Origin: Leucobacter celer subsp. astrifaciens
GTDB lineage: Bacteria; Actinomycetota; Actinomycetes; Actinomycetales; Microbacteriaceae
NCBI RefSeq assembly: GCF_001273835.1
Contig: NZ_JHEI01000140.1
Coordinates: 1 to 64,000, forward strand
Length of the DNA: 64,000 nt
Reading direction: 5' to 3'
The position numbers were made by a program, and so were the translations under genes. Of this stretch, positions 1 to 8,661 are shown piece by piece; within the stretch, counting starts at the first letter, position 1; each line of letters opens with the position of its first letter. The notes below the pieces were generated by a model that saw only the letters and a list, made by a program, of their open reading frames with translations, did no database searches and had not been told where the DNA came from.

Positions 1-80
1 GCCGCCTCGAGCAGAGCCGTCTGCGTCGCGATCCCGCGCTGCTGCCGCCGTCGCGGTTCGTTCCCACGGCTCTCCGTCAT
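1..80 (-). CDS. TetR-family regulator, N-terminal fragment cut by window edge
   Basis: Only the first 26 codons or so lie in the window and the gene runs off the left edge. The reading frame starts ATG ACG GAG AGC at 80 and continues with an Arg/Gln-rich stretch followed by GIATQTALLEA, which resembles the first helix of TetR-type DNA-binding domains (arginine-rich N-tail, then an amphipathic helix before the helix-turn-helix). I chose the ATG at 80 rather than the in-frame ATG at 86 because a GAGGTG ribosome binding site sits six bases before the former. Family assignment rests on this short stretch alone, so it is tentative; the ligand-binding part is outside the window. Confidence 0.5.
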   Translation of the reverse strand, partial: MTESRGNEPRRRQQRGIATQTALLEA

Positions 81-547
81 CGCCATCACCTCGCGTCAGA
101 CCAAGTCGAAACCCTCAATTAAGAGTCTGGCACACGCGGCCCGAGCGCTGTGAGAGATTGCGCGAGGGGTTCACCGGATCCCCAGTCTTCTGAAATCCGC
201 CTGAAGCAGAGCACAGAGGTCGGACCCCGGCCGGCCGCTCAGGGCGATGCGCCGGCGTTGTGCGGCCACGCGTGCACCGCTCGAAGCAACGCGCGAGCGT
301 TTCTGCCTGGTGCGCGGTGCCTGGTGCGCGGTGAGGCCACCGCCTCAGGGCGCCACCCTCGGCGCCGGTTCAGGGGCTCTCAGGAGATTCGTGCGTCAGT
401 AGTTGTCACCAAACCTGGCGCGAGGCAGCAACTACTGGCGCGCGTAGGCGGAAGGGGCGCCGGGAGCGGAGCGACGGGGAGGGCCAGCGCACCCACGCCC
501 ATCCTCAGGGTCTTGCCGATGGCTCGCGGACACCGGACGACGCGAAA
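81..547. other. Intergenic stretch without a recognisable gene
   Basis: About 470 bases between the TetR start and the tRNA terminator. I see no coding frame with protein-like composition on either strand. It holds one copy of the dispersed palindromic element (391-450) and an A/T-richer patch at 112-126 (AATTAAGAGTCT) that may carry the TetR promoter. Confidence 0.5.
391..450. repeat. Dispersed palindromic element, copy A
   Basis: Arms GCGTCAGTAGTTG and CAACTACTGGCGC face each other around a conserved core (TCACCAAAC, then CGAGGC). The reverse complement of the copy at 60476-60535 aligns along its whole length, and the copy at 19341-19388 matches with a shorter core. It lies 98 bases beyond the tRNA-Ser terminator. 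Confidence 0.8.
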
Positions 548-572
548 GGGCCCGTCGCGATGCGACGGGCCC
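548..572 (-). terminator. Intrinsic terminator of tRNA-Ser
   Basis: Perfect 11-bp stem (GGGCCCGTCGC and its complement) with a 3-base loop, five bases past the tRNA 3' end on the minus strand, followed by TTT. Confidence 0.85.
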
Positions 573-577
573 TGCAG

Positions 578-662
578 CGGAGGATGGGGGATTTGAACCC
601 CCGAGGGCGTTAACCCAACACGCGTTCCAGGCGTGCGCCATAGGCCGCTAGGCGAATCCTCC
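578..662 (-). tRNA. tRNA-Ser(GGA)
   Basis: The minus strand folds as a class II tRNA: acceptor GGAGGAT pairs with ATCCTCC, discriminator G, anticodon GGA flanked by CCT and ACG in a CGCCTGGAACGCG context, a long variable arm typical of tRNA-Ser, and a T arm GGGGGTTCAAATCCCCC. The 3' CCA is not encoded (the next bases are CTG). It decodes UCC/UCU serine codons. No integrase gene or attachment-site duplication is visible next to it. Confidence 0.97.
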
Positions 663-820
663 TCACTGGCCGCGAAGCCAGCGCGCACCAGTCTAGCGTG
701 TTCTCGCGACGGAACCGAACCGGGGCCACCCCAGGGCAATCCCAGGCCGCTTCGGGCGGCCCCGGGCCTGAACGTCACCTTGGAGCATCCCCACATGAAC
801 GATCGATTTCGCCTCTGGAC

Positions 821-849
821 TTGAAAGTAACAGAACGGTAACGCATACT
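821..849 (+). promoter_or_regulatory. Promoter of CHAP hydrolase with GTAAC direct repeat
   Basis: TTGAAA (821-826), a 17-base spacer and CATACT (844-849) form a good sigma-A type promoter. The spacer contains GTAAC-N6-GTAAC (827-842), a direct repeat with 11-bp period resembling MtrA (or GlnR) boxes of Actinobacteria. MtrA is known to control cell-wall peptidases, so MtrA is the more natural candidate; this is inference. Confidence 0.55.
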
Positions 850-857
850 GGTTGAGG

Positions 858-884
858 CGCGCGGGCCACGGCCCGGCGTTTTTT
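858..884 (+). terminator. Terminator-like hairpin in the leader of the CHAP gene
   Basis: CGC-g-CGGGC pairs with GCCCG-GCG around a 4-base loop and is followed by TTTTTT. It lies between the predicted promoter and the start codon of the gene at 911, so it would act in the 5' leader. It may attenuate transcription; no riboswitch aptamer can be recognised in front of it. Confidence 0.5.
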
Positions 885-910
885 ATTGGACAACCCCCGG
901 AGTTTTTCGC

Positions 911-1540
911 GTGAGAGTATCTGCCAAGGCGTTCGCAGTGAGCCTGGTCGCTTCAGTGACCTTCGCCCTCGGCGCAGCGCCGGCGGTCGCAGACGCCCCG
1001 ATCGAGGACTTCTCCCTCGCGGCGGTGCAGCCCACCACCACGGCGTCGCAGACGCTCGACACCGGTGACGCACTCGCCGGCGCACCGATCGAGTCCGTGC
1101 TCAGCATCGACGACGTCGCGAAGGTGCCCCACAACTTCGACGTCGAGGCCACTATCGCGCTGGCCGAGAGCGAGGTCGGCACGAGCCGAGCTACCGGTTG
1201 GAGCCAGCCGGGCGAGTGCATCATGTCCGCGCAGCGCTGGATCCGCGCGGGCGGCGGCAACTGGGGCGGCGGCGGCAACCCCGTCTCCAACTACGACGGC
1301 GCCACTCGCATGACGCTCGCCACGGCCGAGCCCGGCGATGTGATCCAGTACGAGTACATCGACTCCCCGACCTCGTGGGTCACCGGCGTGCACACCGTGC
1401 TCATCACCGAGGTGCACGACGACGGCACCTTCACCATCATCGAGTCGAACAACCCCGGTGGATCCGGCCTCGTCGGCAAGAACGAGAGCTGGACGCCCGA
1501 ACCCCCGGTCGGATTCCAGGCCGCCGTCTGGCGCTTCTAA
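911..1540 (+). CDS. Secreted CHAP-like peptidoglycan hydrolase
   Basis: A 209-residue exported protein. Residues 1-27 form a Sec signal peptide (basic start, hydrophobic core, cleavage near AVA-D). After a linker of about 65 residues the C-terminal domain (90-209) has the order expected of a CHAP/NlpC-type cysteine peptidase: GEC with Cys103 at a helix start, a Gly/Asn-rich loop, GDVIQYEY, His161 in VHTVLITEV, and ESN at 178-180. Such proteins cut the peptide or amide bonds of peptidoglycan. The start is GTG, chosen for a GGAG eight bases upstream. It is monocistronic, with its own promoter at 821-849 and a strong terminator at 1561-1605. The exact fold (CHAP or NlpC/P60) is uncertain and the bond cut cannot be told from sequence. 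Confidence 0.75.
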   Translation: MRVSAKAFAVSLVASVTFALGAAPAVADAPIEDFSLAAVQPTTTASQTLDTGDALAGAPIESVLSIDDVAKVPHNFDVEATIALAESEVGTSRATGWSQPGECIMSAQRWIRAGGGNWGGGGNPVSNYDGATRMTLATAEPGDVIQYEYIDSPTSWVTGVHTVLITEVHDDGTFTIIESNNPGGSGLVGKNESWTPEPPVGFQAAVWRF

Positions 1541-1560
1541 GGCCTTCTAGACATTTCGCG

Positions 1561-1605
1561 AAGGGCGGTGTGCGGGATCCGATGAGGATCCCGCACACCG
1601 CCCTT
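1561..1605 (+). terminator. Strong terminator after CHAP gene
   Basis: Perfect 20-bp arms (1561-1580 and 1586-1605) around GATGA, ending in a GGGATCC core, followed by CGTTT. Lies 20 bases after the stop codon. Confidence 0.85.
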
Positions 1606-1660
1606 CGTTTCTCCCGCGCCTGCCCCGCTCCCGCACCAGCCTCACTCCCGCACCACCTCC

Positions 1661-1720
1661 GCCGAGTGAGCGCAGATGGTTCGGGATCCGGGATCCTCGA
1701 ACCATCTGCGCTCACTCGGC
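1661..1720. repeat. Long inverted repeat between convergent genes
   Basis: Perfect 23-bp arms (1661-1683, 1698-1720) around a 14-base spacer that itself contains GGATCC twice, so the hairpin can extend further. It stands between the CHAP gene and the end of resB. No gene is recognisable in 1606-1879, where a ccsA gene might have been expected. Confidence 0.7.
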
Positions 1721-1853
1721 GAGGCAGGAGGGAACGAAGCAACGAGGGATCGCGGATCTCCGCTCCGACAGGCGCAGGGACCGGGATCCGGCTGCTCGAG
1801 CTGCACGGGAGGGGACAGGATCCCACCGCCTCGGGTGCGGAGGAGCAGGATTC

Positions 1854-1879
1854 AGCCTCGCGGGCCGCGGCCCGCGAGG

Positions 1880-1881
<2 letters not shown>
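1854..1881 (-). terminator. Palindrome at the end of resB
   Basis: A GC-only palindrome with AGCCTCGCGGGCC arms overlaps the resB stop codon (1880-1882). No T-tract follows, so it is a weak terminator or an mRNA 3'-end stabiliser. Confidence 0.5.
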
Positions 1882-3527
<1,646 letters not shown>

Positions 3528-3544
<17 letters not shown>

Positions 3545-4271
3545 ATCCGCCGATCACCGCCTGCAGTGCGTACATCATCTGGCTCCAGAGTCCGGTCACC
3601 ATGAGGAGACCGATGAGGATCAGCAGCGCACCGCCGATCAGATTCACGGTGCGAATATGCCGTTTGAAGAAGGTCATGGTCTGGGTCATCCAGCCGAAGC
3701 CGAAAGCCGCCAGCACGAAGGGCAGGCCGAGGCCGAGGCAGTAGACGAAGGCGAGCACCACCGAGCGCCCGACCGAGCCCTGCTGCACGCTCAGCGTCAT
3801 GATGGCGGCGAGCGTCGGGCCGAGGCACGGGGTCCAGCCGATGGCGAAGACCACTCCGAGCAGCGGAGCTCCGATGATCCCGGTGCGCGGCTTCACGCGC
3901 AGTTTCGTGGTGCGCTGCATGAAGCCGAAGGCTCCGATGAAGACCAGTCCCATCAGGATCACCACGGCACCCATGACTCGGGTGATGATCTGCTCCCACT
4001 CGAGCAGCCACACGCCGACGGTCCCCGCCGCGGCGAGGAACGCCACCAGCACGGCGGTGAACCCGGCGACGAAGAGCAGCGAGCCGAGCACGAGGCGCCC
4101 CCGCGCGGGTTTCTCCCCCGGGGCCGCTCCCGCGCTCGCGCCCACGTAGGCGAGGTAGCCGGGCACCAGCGGCAGCACGCAGGGCGACAGGAACGAGAGC
4201 AGGCCCGCCGCGAGTGCGATCACCGACGCGACGAGCAGCTGCCCGTCGGCGACGAGGTGCTGTATGTCCAC
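3528..4271 (-). CDS. ccdA: Thiol-disulfide transporter CcdA
   Basis: A 247-residue polytopic protein with about six membrane helices. Two conserved cysteines, Cys31 in LSPCVLPLVPGYLAY and Cys149 in IGWTPCLGPTLAA, are the redox pair that carries electrons from cytoplasmic thioredoxin across the membrane to extracytoplasmic thioredoxin-like proteins, here the neighbouring lipoprotein. This keeps the CXXCH cysteines of apocytochrome c reduced. The start is a GTG two bases after the stop of the upstream gene, and the 3' end overlaps resB by 17 bases, so translation is probably coupled through the operon. Confidence 0.93.
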
Positions 4272-4273
4272 CG

Positions 4274-4942
4274 CTACTGCTCGGTCGCTTCGTCAGCCGG
4301 GGCGGGATCCGATGCCGGATCCGCGGCGGCCCCGCCGTCGGTCTCCGCCAGGGTCTCTCCGATCAGCGTGCGCAGCTGCGACGTGCCGGCGAGCTGACCG
4401 AGCACCCGGTGCGCCACCCGCCCCTCGGCGTCGAGCACGAGGGTGGTCGGCACCGCGTTGAGCGGCACCTGACCGGCGAAGGCGCGCTGCACCGCTCGCC
4501 CGCCGGCGTTGTCCATGATCGAGGGGTACTCGATCTCGAAGCGCTCGGAGAACTGCTGCGCCTGCGCGACCTGATCACGGGTGTTGACGCCGACGAACTT
4601 CACACCCTGCGGCAGGAACTCGTCGTAGGCTTCCACGAGGTCGGGGGCCTCGGCACGGCAGGGCGCGCAGCCCGCGTACCAGAAGTTGACCACCGTGACG
4701 CTGCCGAGGGTATCGGCCGAGCCGTAGCTGTCGCCGCTCTCCGTCTCGCCGGAGAACTCCACCGGTTCGGTGCGCTGCTCCGGCGCGATGCTGAGCGAGG
4801 AGCCGTCGCCGGAGACGTACCCCTTGCCGCTCGCCTCGTTCCACTCGGCCGCGAGGTCTCCATCTCCCCCGCTGCACCCGGAGAGCGCGAGGAGGGCGGC
4901 GATGGGCAGGGCGAGAGCCGTCCCGGTCCGACGACGGCTCAT
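4274..4942 (-). CDS. resA: ResA/TlpA-like thioredoxin lipoprotein
   Basis: A 222-residue exported thiol-disulfide reductase. Residues 1-22 form a lipoprotein signal peptide ending in LALSGC (lipobox, Cys23), so the protein should be tethered to the outer face of the membrane. The thioredoxin fold follows, with the active site WYAGCAPC (Cys92, Cys95), the cis-proline segment NAVPTT and a Pro/Ala-rich C-terminal tail. It is expected to receive electrons from CcdA and reduce apocytochrome c haem-binding cysteines. The ATG at 4942 overlaps the stop of the phosphatase gene by four bases (ATGA), which decides the start; a longer in-frame extension upstream is Arg-rich and is a shadow of the phosphatase gene. 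Confidence 0.9.
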   Translation of the reverse strand: MSRRRTGTALALPIAALLALSGCSGGDGDLAAEWNEASGKGYVSGDGSSLSIAPEQRTEPVEFSGETESGDSYGSADTLGSVTVVNFWYAGCAPCRAEAPDLVEAYDEFLPQGVKFVGVNTRDQVAQAQQFSERFEIEYPSIMDNAGGRAVQRAFAGQVPLNAVPTTLVLDAEGRVAHRVLGQLAGTSQLRTLIGETLAETDGGAAADPASDPAPADEATEQ

Positions 4943-5583
4943 ACCGCCCCCACGTCCACGGCGTCGCCGAGCAGGTCGGCCGCCGGCGTGCGGTAGTCGA
5001 CCTCGAACCAGCGCTCGCCCCGCTTTTCGAAGCTCGTGATGCTGGAGAGCTCGCAGCGCCGCGTCGCGGGGTTGTGGAACAGGGGCTTGCCCGCGACGTC
5101 GAGGTGCGCCACCCAGATGGGGGCCTGGTGCGACACCATCACGATGTCGCCGCCGCGCGTCGTCTCCCACGCCTCATCCAAGGCCTCACGCACGCGCGCC
5201 GCGATCTGCCGGTACGGCTCTCCCCAGCTGGGGCGGAACGGGTTCAGGAAGCGGTACCAGTAGCGCGGCTTCCGGAACGCCGAGTCCGGGCCGGAGTTCA
5301 CCATGCCCTCGAACGCGTTGGCCGGCTCGATGATGCGATCCTCGAGCGACACCTCGAGACCGAGTGCGCTCGCGATCGGACGGGCCGACTGCTGCGTGCG
5401 CTCGAGCGGCGAGGCGAGCAGCCGGGCGACGATGCGATCGCTGCCTGCGAGTTCGAGCGCCGCCGCCTCTGCCATGCGGTGGCCCAGCTCGGAGAGGCGG
5501 AACCCCGGCAGACGGCCGTACAGCACACGGTCGGGATTGTGTACCTCGCCGTGGCGCACCAGATGCAGCAGTTTGTCGCTCAC
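4939..5583 (-). CDS. Histidine phosphatase family protein
   Basis: A 214-residue member of the phosphoglycerate-mutase-like phosphatase superfamily. The catalytic motif R10-H11-G12-E13 stands near the N-terminus, followed by YGRLPGFRLSELG, the LASPLERTQQSA segment with the second phosphate-binding arginine, and the second catalytic histidine in MVSHQAPIW. It opens the cytochrome c maturation operon, as such phosphatases often do in actinobacterial ccs loci; the substrate and the reason for the linkage are unknown. The stop overlaps the start of the next gene by four bases. Confidence 0.85.
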   Translation of the reverse strand: MSDKLLHLVRHGEVHNPDRVLYGRLPGFRLSELGHRMAEAAALELAGSDRIVARLLASPLERTQQSARPIASALGLEVSLEDRIIEPANAFEGMVNSGPDSAFRKPRYWYRFLNPFRPSWGEPYRQIAARVREALDEAWETTRGGDIVMVSHQAPIWVAHLDVAGKPLFHNPATRRCELSSITSFEKRGERWFEVDYRTPAADLLGDAVDVGAV

Positions 5584-5639
5584 ATCACCATTCTACGTTC
5601 GGGCTGTCTGGGAGTTGCCGGGCGGGCTCGCGCCCTACT

Positions 5640-6200
5640 TCAGCCCCGACCGCACGAAGGCGTCGACCACGTAGCGCTGCAGGCCTCATGCAGCGGAAAC
5701 ACGTAGGTGTACAGGTCGAGCACGCGCTCACCGTCGATCCACAGGCCATCGCGCTCCGGAGCGCGGGAGAACTCGAGCGCCTCGTAGAGCCGGTGCGCGC
5801 CCCGCATGTTCGGCGCAGTCTTCAGCACCACGGCGGCCCGCCCCGTTTCGGCGGCCCGCACCGCCGCCTGCCGCATGAGGGCCGCCGCGACTCCACGACG
5901 GCGAGCGCTCGGCGCAACGCCCAGCAGGCGCAGATCGAGCTCGCGCTCGGCGACGTCCTCGTGCAGGGGCGGCCCGCCGGGAGCGCGCAGCGTGACGCTG
6001 CCCAACAGCCGGCCGTCTGCATCGACCGCGACCCACACCTCGTAGTCGCGATCCCGCACCGCGGACCGGTACACCGGGTCGTCGTGGGGGTCGGAGGGGC
6101 CGTAGTCGTGCGCGTAGGACTCCTCGATCAGCCGATCGATCTCCGGGTACTCCTCGGGCGACGGCCGCCGGATCACCAGCTCGGATCCGCCCCCGCTCAC
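5640..6200 (-). CDS. GNAT family N-acetyltransferase
   Basis: A 186-residue acetyl-CoA-dependent acyltransferase. The central motif A LGVAPSARRRGVAAALM (about 93-109) is the acetyl-CoA pyrophosphate-binding loop; LIRR at the N-terminus and the closing MRGAHRLYEALEF and YTYVFPL strands complete the GNAT fold. The acceptor substrate is unknown. I prefer the GTG at 6200, which overlaps the stop of the LLM gene by four bases (GTGA), over an ATG at 6227 that would add nine basic residues. The last 15 residues (EACSATWSTPSCGRG) look unlike a folded tail, and the true 3' end may have drifted. Confidence 0.82.
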   Translation of the reverse strand: MSGGGSELVIRRPSPEEYPEIDRLIEESYAHDYGPSDPHDDPVYRSAVRDRDYEVWVAVDADGRLLGSVTLRAPGGPPLHEDVAERELDLRLLGVAPSARRRGVAAALMRQAAVRAAETGRAAVVLKTAPNMRGAHRLYEALEFSRAPERDGLWIDGERVLDLYTYVFPLHEACSATWSTPSCGRG

Positions 6201-7237
6201 ACGCTTCCCCCGGCGCCCGGCCGCCATCCCAGGGCCGGGCCGATGCGGGTGGCGAGCTGATGCAGGATGTGCTTCCAGTCGTCGAGCTCGAGCTCGAACG
6301 GCAGCTCGAACAGGTAGTCATCGGCGGCCTGGAACGCCACGTCGCCGCGGATGAACTCGACGATCTCGTCGAGGGATCCCAGAACGTCGAGCGCGATAAT
6401 GGTGTTCTTGCCGTGCACCTTCTTCGTGCGCGGGGTACGCGCCTCGGCGTAGGCGCGGTACCTGCGCACCTGATCGTCAGTGGCGCCATCGGTCGGCACG
6501 ATCACCCGCGCCACGGTGGCGCGCGCCGCCTCGCCCGCGGGATGCTGGGTGCGGAACGCGTCGATCTGCGCGCGCTGCACCCGCGAGAAGTCGGTGAGCC
6601 CGTTCTCGGCCGAGCTGATGTTGCTGACGAGCCAGTTGAAGCCCGCGCGTCCGGCCCACTCGGCCGAGCGCAGCGATCCCCCGCCGTACCAGAGGCGATC
6701 GGAGAGCCCGGAGCTGTGCGGTTCCACCCGCTCGGAATCGAAGTCACCGCCGATGCCGTTGTACTCGGGCACCTCGCGCACCCGGTCTCCGGCGAGCAGG
6801 GCGCGCAGGCGCTCGATGCGGCCGTAGCCGTAGTCCTCCTCCCGCCAGCCGGTGTCGTGCACCAGGTCGTTGACCGCGTCGTCGTACGCGGGCGGGTGCA
6901 CGCTGAGGCCGGGCAGCAGCCGCCCGCCCGAGAGCGCGTCCGCGGTGCCGAGGTCCTCGGCCAGGCGGAACGGGTTCTCGAAGCCGACGGGGATCACGGC
7001 ACTGCCGAGCCCGATGCGCTTCGTGTGCTGCGCAGCGGCCGCGAGGAACACCGCAGGAGAGGGCAGGCCGTACTGCAGGTGCCGGGAACGCACCCACCCG
7101 CTGTCGAGCCCGAGTTCCTCCGCATAGCGGAAGAGCTCGATCCCCTCCTCGAGACCCCGCCCGGGATCGTTGCGATCGAACGGAACGAGGTGGATGAAGC
7201 CGAGGTGGCGGAGCGGTCGAGCGGTATCGCTGGTCAT
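6197..7237 (-). CDS. LLM class flavin-dependent oxidoreductase
   Basis: A 346-residue luciferase-like monooxygenase or F420/FMN-dependent oxidoreductase with a single TIM-barrel domain: GFIHLVPFDR at the N-terminus, SGWVRSRHLQYGLPSPAVFLAAAA, then IGLGSAVIPVGFENPFRLAEDLGTADALSGGRLLPGLS, the typical flavin-binding barrel segment of the family. The substrate cannot be inferred. The ATG at 7237 leaves the conserved barrel start eight to ten residues in; an alternative ATG lies at 7258. Its stop overlaps the GNAT start, so the two genes are probably co-transcribed. Confidence 0.85.
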   Translation of the reverse strand: MTSDTARPLRHLGFIHLVPFDRNDPGRGLEEGIELFRYAEELGLDSGWVRSRHLQYGLPSPAVFLAAAAQHTKRIGLGSAVIPVGFENPFRLAEDLGTADALSGGRLLPGLSVHPPAYDDAVNDLVHDTGWREEDYGYGRIERLRALLAGDRVREVPEYNGIGGDFDSERVEPHSSGLSDRLWYGGGSLRSAEWAGRAGFNWLVSNISSAENGLTDFSRVQRAQIDAFRTQHPAGEAARATVARVIVPTDGATDDQVRRYRAYAEARTPRTKKVHGKNTIIALDVLGSLDEIVEFIRGDVAFQAADDYLFELPFELELDDWKHILHQLATRIGPALGWRPGAGGSV

Positions 7238-7644
7238 GCCTATCAGCATAATCATCACGTCAGGTTATGAGACGCATCATTACACCGAGGAAATCGCTCG
7301 TCACCCTCACTGCACCGTACGGCTGAGGAGCGAGGATCGTGCACGCCGCGTGGGGAGTGCACGCTCACACGAGAGTAGGGAACGGGGCCGCCTCCGCCGG
7401 TTGAGCACGGATCGTTTGCGGGCAAACGCGCCAGCGTTTGCGCACGATCCGTGGTGGCGCTACAGCGCCAAGCGAGGCGGAACACCGCGGAGGCGGAAGC
7501 GCGAGGCGCGCGGATTTCGACTCGTCGCTGCACTCCTCGCTCAATCAGCAGGAGGGAGCGCGCGGCGCTCCTCGCTCAATCAGCAGGAGGGAGCGCGCGG
7601 CGCTCCTCTCCACAATCAGCAGAGCGCCGCGGCCGATCCCTCGC
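7238..7644. other. Intergenic region with inverted and tandem repeats
   Basis: No gene recognised in 407 bases. It holds an inverted repeat at 7406-7454 (CACGGATCGT ... ACGATCCGTG with nested GTTTGC arms) and a 35-bp tandem array at 7533-7602 that continues in degenerate form to about 7630. A TTTCGACTCG segment at 7515 belongs to the wider GAGCGAGTCGAAA repeat family. Confidence 0.6.
7533..7602. repeat. 35-bp tandem repeat, two exact copies plus a degenerate third
   Basis: The unit starts CTCCTCGCTCAATCAGCAGG and is repeated exactly at 7533-7567 and 7568-7602; a third, damaged copy follows (CTCCTCTCCACAATCAGCAG). The unit contains the CGCTCAATC half of the dispersed GAGCGAG repeat. It lies right after the 3' end of the carbohydrate operon. 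Confidence 0.85.
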
Positions 7645-8661
7645 CTACTGGTTCGAGAATGCCGCGTCGAAGGACGCGTCGGGGCGGTTCCAGAGCAGCG
7701 ACCGGATCCGCCCCACCGCCTCGGCCGCACCGTGCAGGCGATCCATTCCTGCGTCCTCCCACTCGATAGAGATGGGCCCCGCGTAGCCGATGGATCCGAG
7801 GGCCCTGAAGGCGTCCTCCCAGTGGATGTCGCCGTGCCCGGTGGAGACGAAGTCCCAGCCCCGGCGCGGGTCGCCCCACGGCAGGTGCGAGCCGAGGATC
7901 CCGGAGCGCCCGGTCTGCGGGCGCAGGCGCGTGTCCTTGCAGTCGACGTGGCAGATGCGATCCGCGAAGTCGACGATGAAGCCGATCGGATCGACGCCCT
8001 GCCAGACGAGATGGCTCGGATCCCAGTTGAGGCCGAACGCGTGCCGGTGGTCGATCGCCTCGAGCGTCCGCACCGTGGTCCAGTAGTCGTAGGCGATCTC
8101 GGACGGGTGCACCTCGTGGGCGTACCGCACGCCCTCGCCGTCGAACACGTCGAGGATCGGGTTCCACCGCCGCGCGAAGTCCTCGTACCCCGCATCGATC
8201 ACCTCGGCCGGCACCGGCGGGAACATGGCCACGTACGGCCAGATCTTCGAACCGGTGAAGCCGGTGACGACCTCGGCGCCGAGCTTGCGGGCCACACGAC
8301 CCGCGCGCATCATGTCCTCGGCAGCGCGCTGCCGCACCCCCTCGGGATCGCCGTCGCCCCAGATGTAGGGGCGCACGATGGCGCGATGCCTGAAATCGAT
8401 GGGGTCGTCGCAGATCGCCTGCCCGGCCAGGTGGTTGGAGATGGCCCACACCCGCAGGCCGTGACGATCGAGGATCTCGAGCCGGGATCGGAGGTAGGCG
8501 TCGTCCTCGTCGGCGCGCGCCAGGTCGAGGTGGTCGCCCGACGCCGCGATCTCGAGGCCGTCGTAGCCCCACTCGGCCGCCAGCCGGGCCACCTCCTCGA
8601 AGGGCAGGTCGGCCCACTGGCCGGTGAAGAGGGTGACGGGATGCGATGCCTCGTGCGTCAT
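7645..8661 (-). CDS. TIM-barrel sugar isomerase/epimerase-like protein (AP-endonuclease 2 family)
   Basis: A 338-residue xylose-isomerase-like barrel. It begins VTLFTGQWADLPFEEVARLAAEWGYDGLEI, and putative metal ligands follow in order: Glu in YAHEVHPSEI, Asp and His in NWDPSHLVWQG, His in CHVDCKD and Glu in SIEWED. This layout recalls the subfamily that includes the 3-oxo-glycoside beta-eliminating enzymes of C- and O-glycoside or levoglucosan catabolism, where a Gfo/Idh/MocA dehydrogenase first makes the 3-keto sugar. That match is from memory and is an inference. It is the last gene of the carbohydrate operon and overlaps the preceding barrel gene by four bases. Confidence 0.8.
   Translation of the reverse strand: MTHEASHPVTLFTGQWADLPFEEVARLAAEWGYDGLEIAASGDHLDLARADEDDAYLRSRLEILDRHGLRVWAISNHLAGQAICDDPIDFRHRAIVRPYIWGDGDPEGVRQRAAEDMMRAGRVARKLGAEVVTGFTGSKIWPYVAMFPPVPAEVIDAGYEDFARRWNPILDVFDGEGVRYAHEVHPSEIAYDYWTTVRTLEAIDHRHAFGLNWDPSHLVWQGVDPIGFIVDFADRICHVDCKDTRLRPQTGRSGILGSHLPWGDPRRGWDFVSTGHGDIHWEDAFRALGSIGYAGPISIEWEDAGMDRLHGAAEAVGRIRSLLWNRPDASFDAAFSNQ

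Noticed and set aside
578..662. tRNA-Ser as integration site of a mobile element
   Set aside because: No integrase, no duplicated tRNA 3' end and no composition change nearby.
663..910. c-di-AMP (ydaO-type) riboswitch in front of the wall hydrolase
   Set aside because: Such riboswitches often precede cell-wall hydrolases in Actinobacteria, but I could not find the conserved aptamer segments, and the predicted promoter leaves too little leader.
5584..5680. Frameshifted C-terminus of the GNAT gene (alternative ending LQRYVVDAFVRSGLK)
   Set aside because: The alternative frame looks protein-like, but a stop codon (TGA) stands directly before it, so joining it needs an exact frameshift that nothing else supports.
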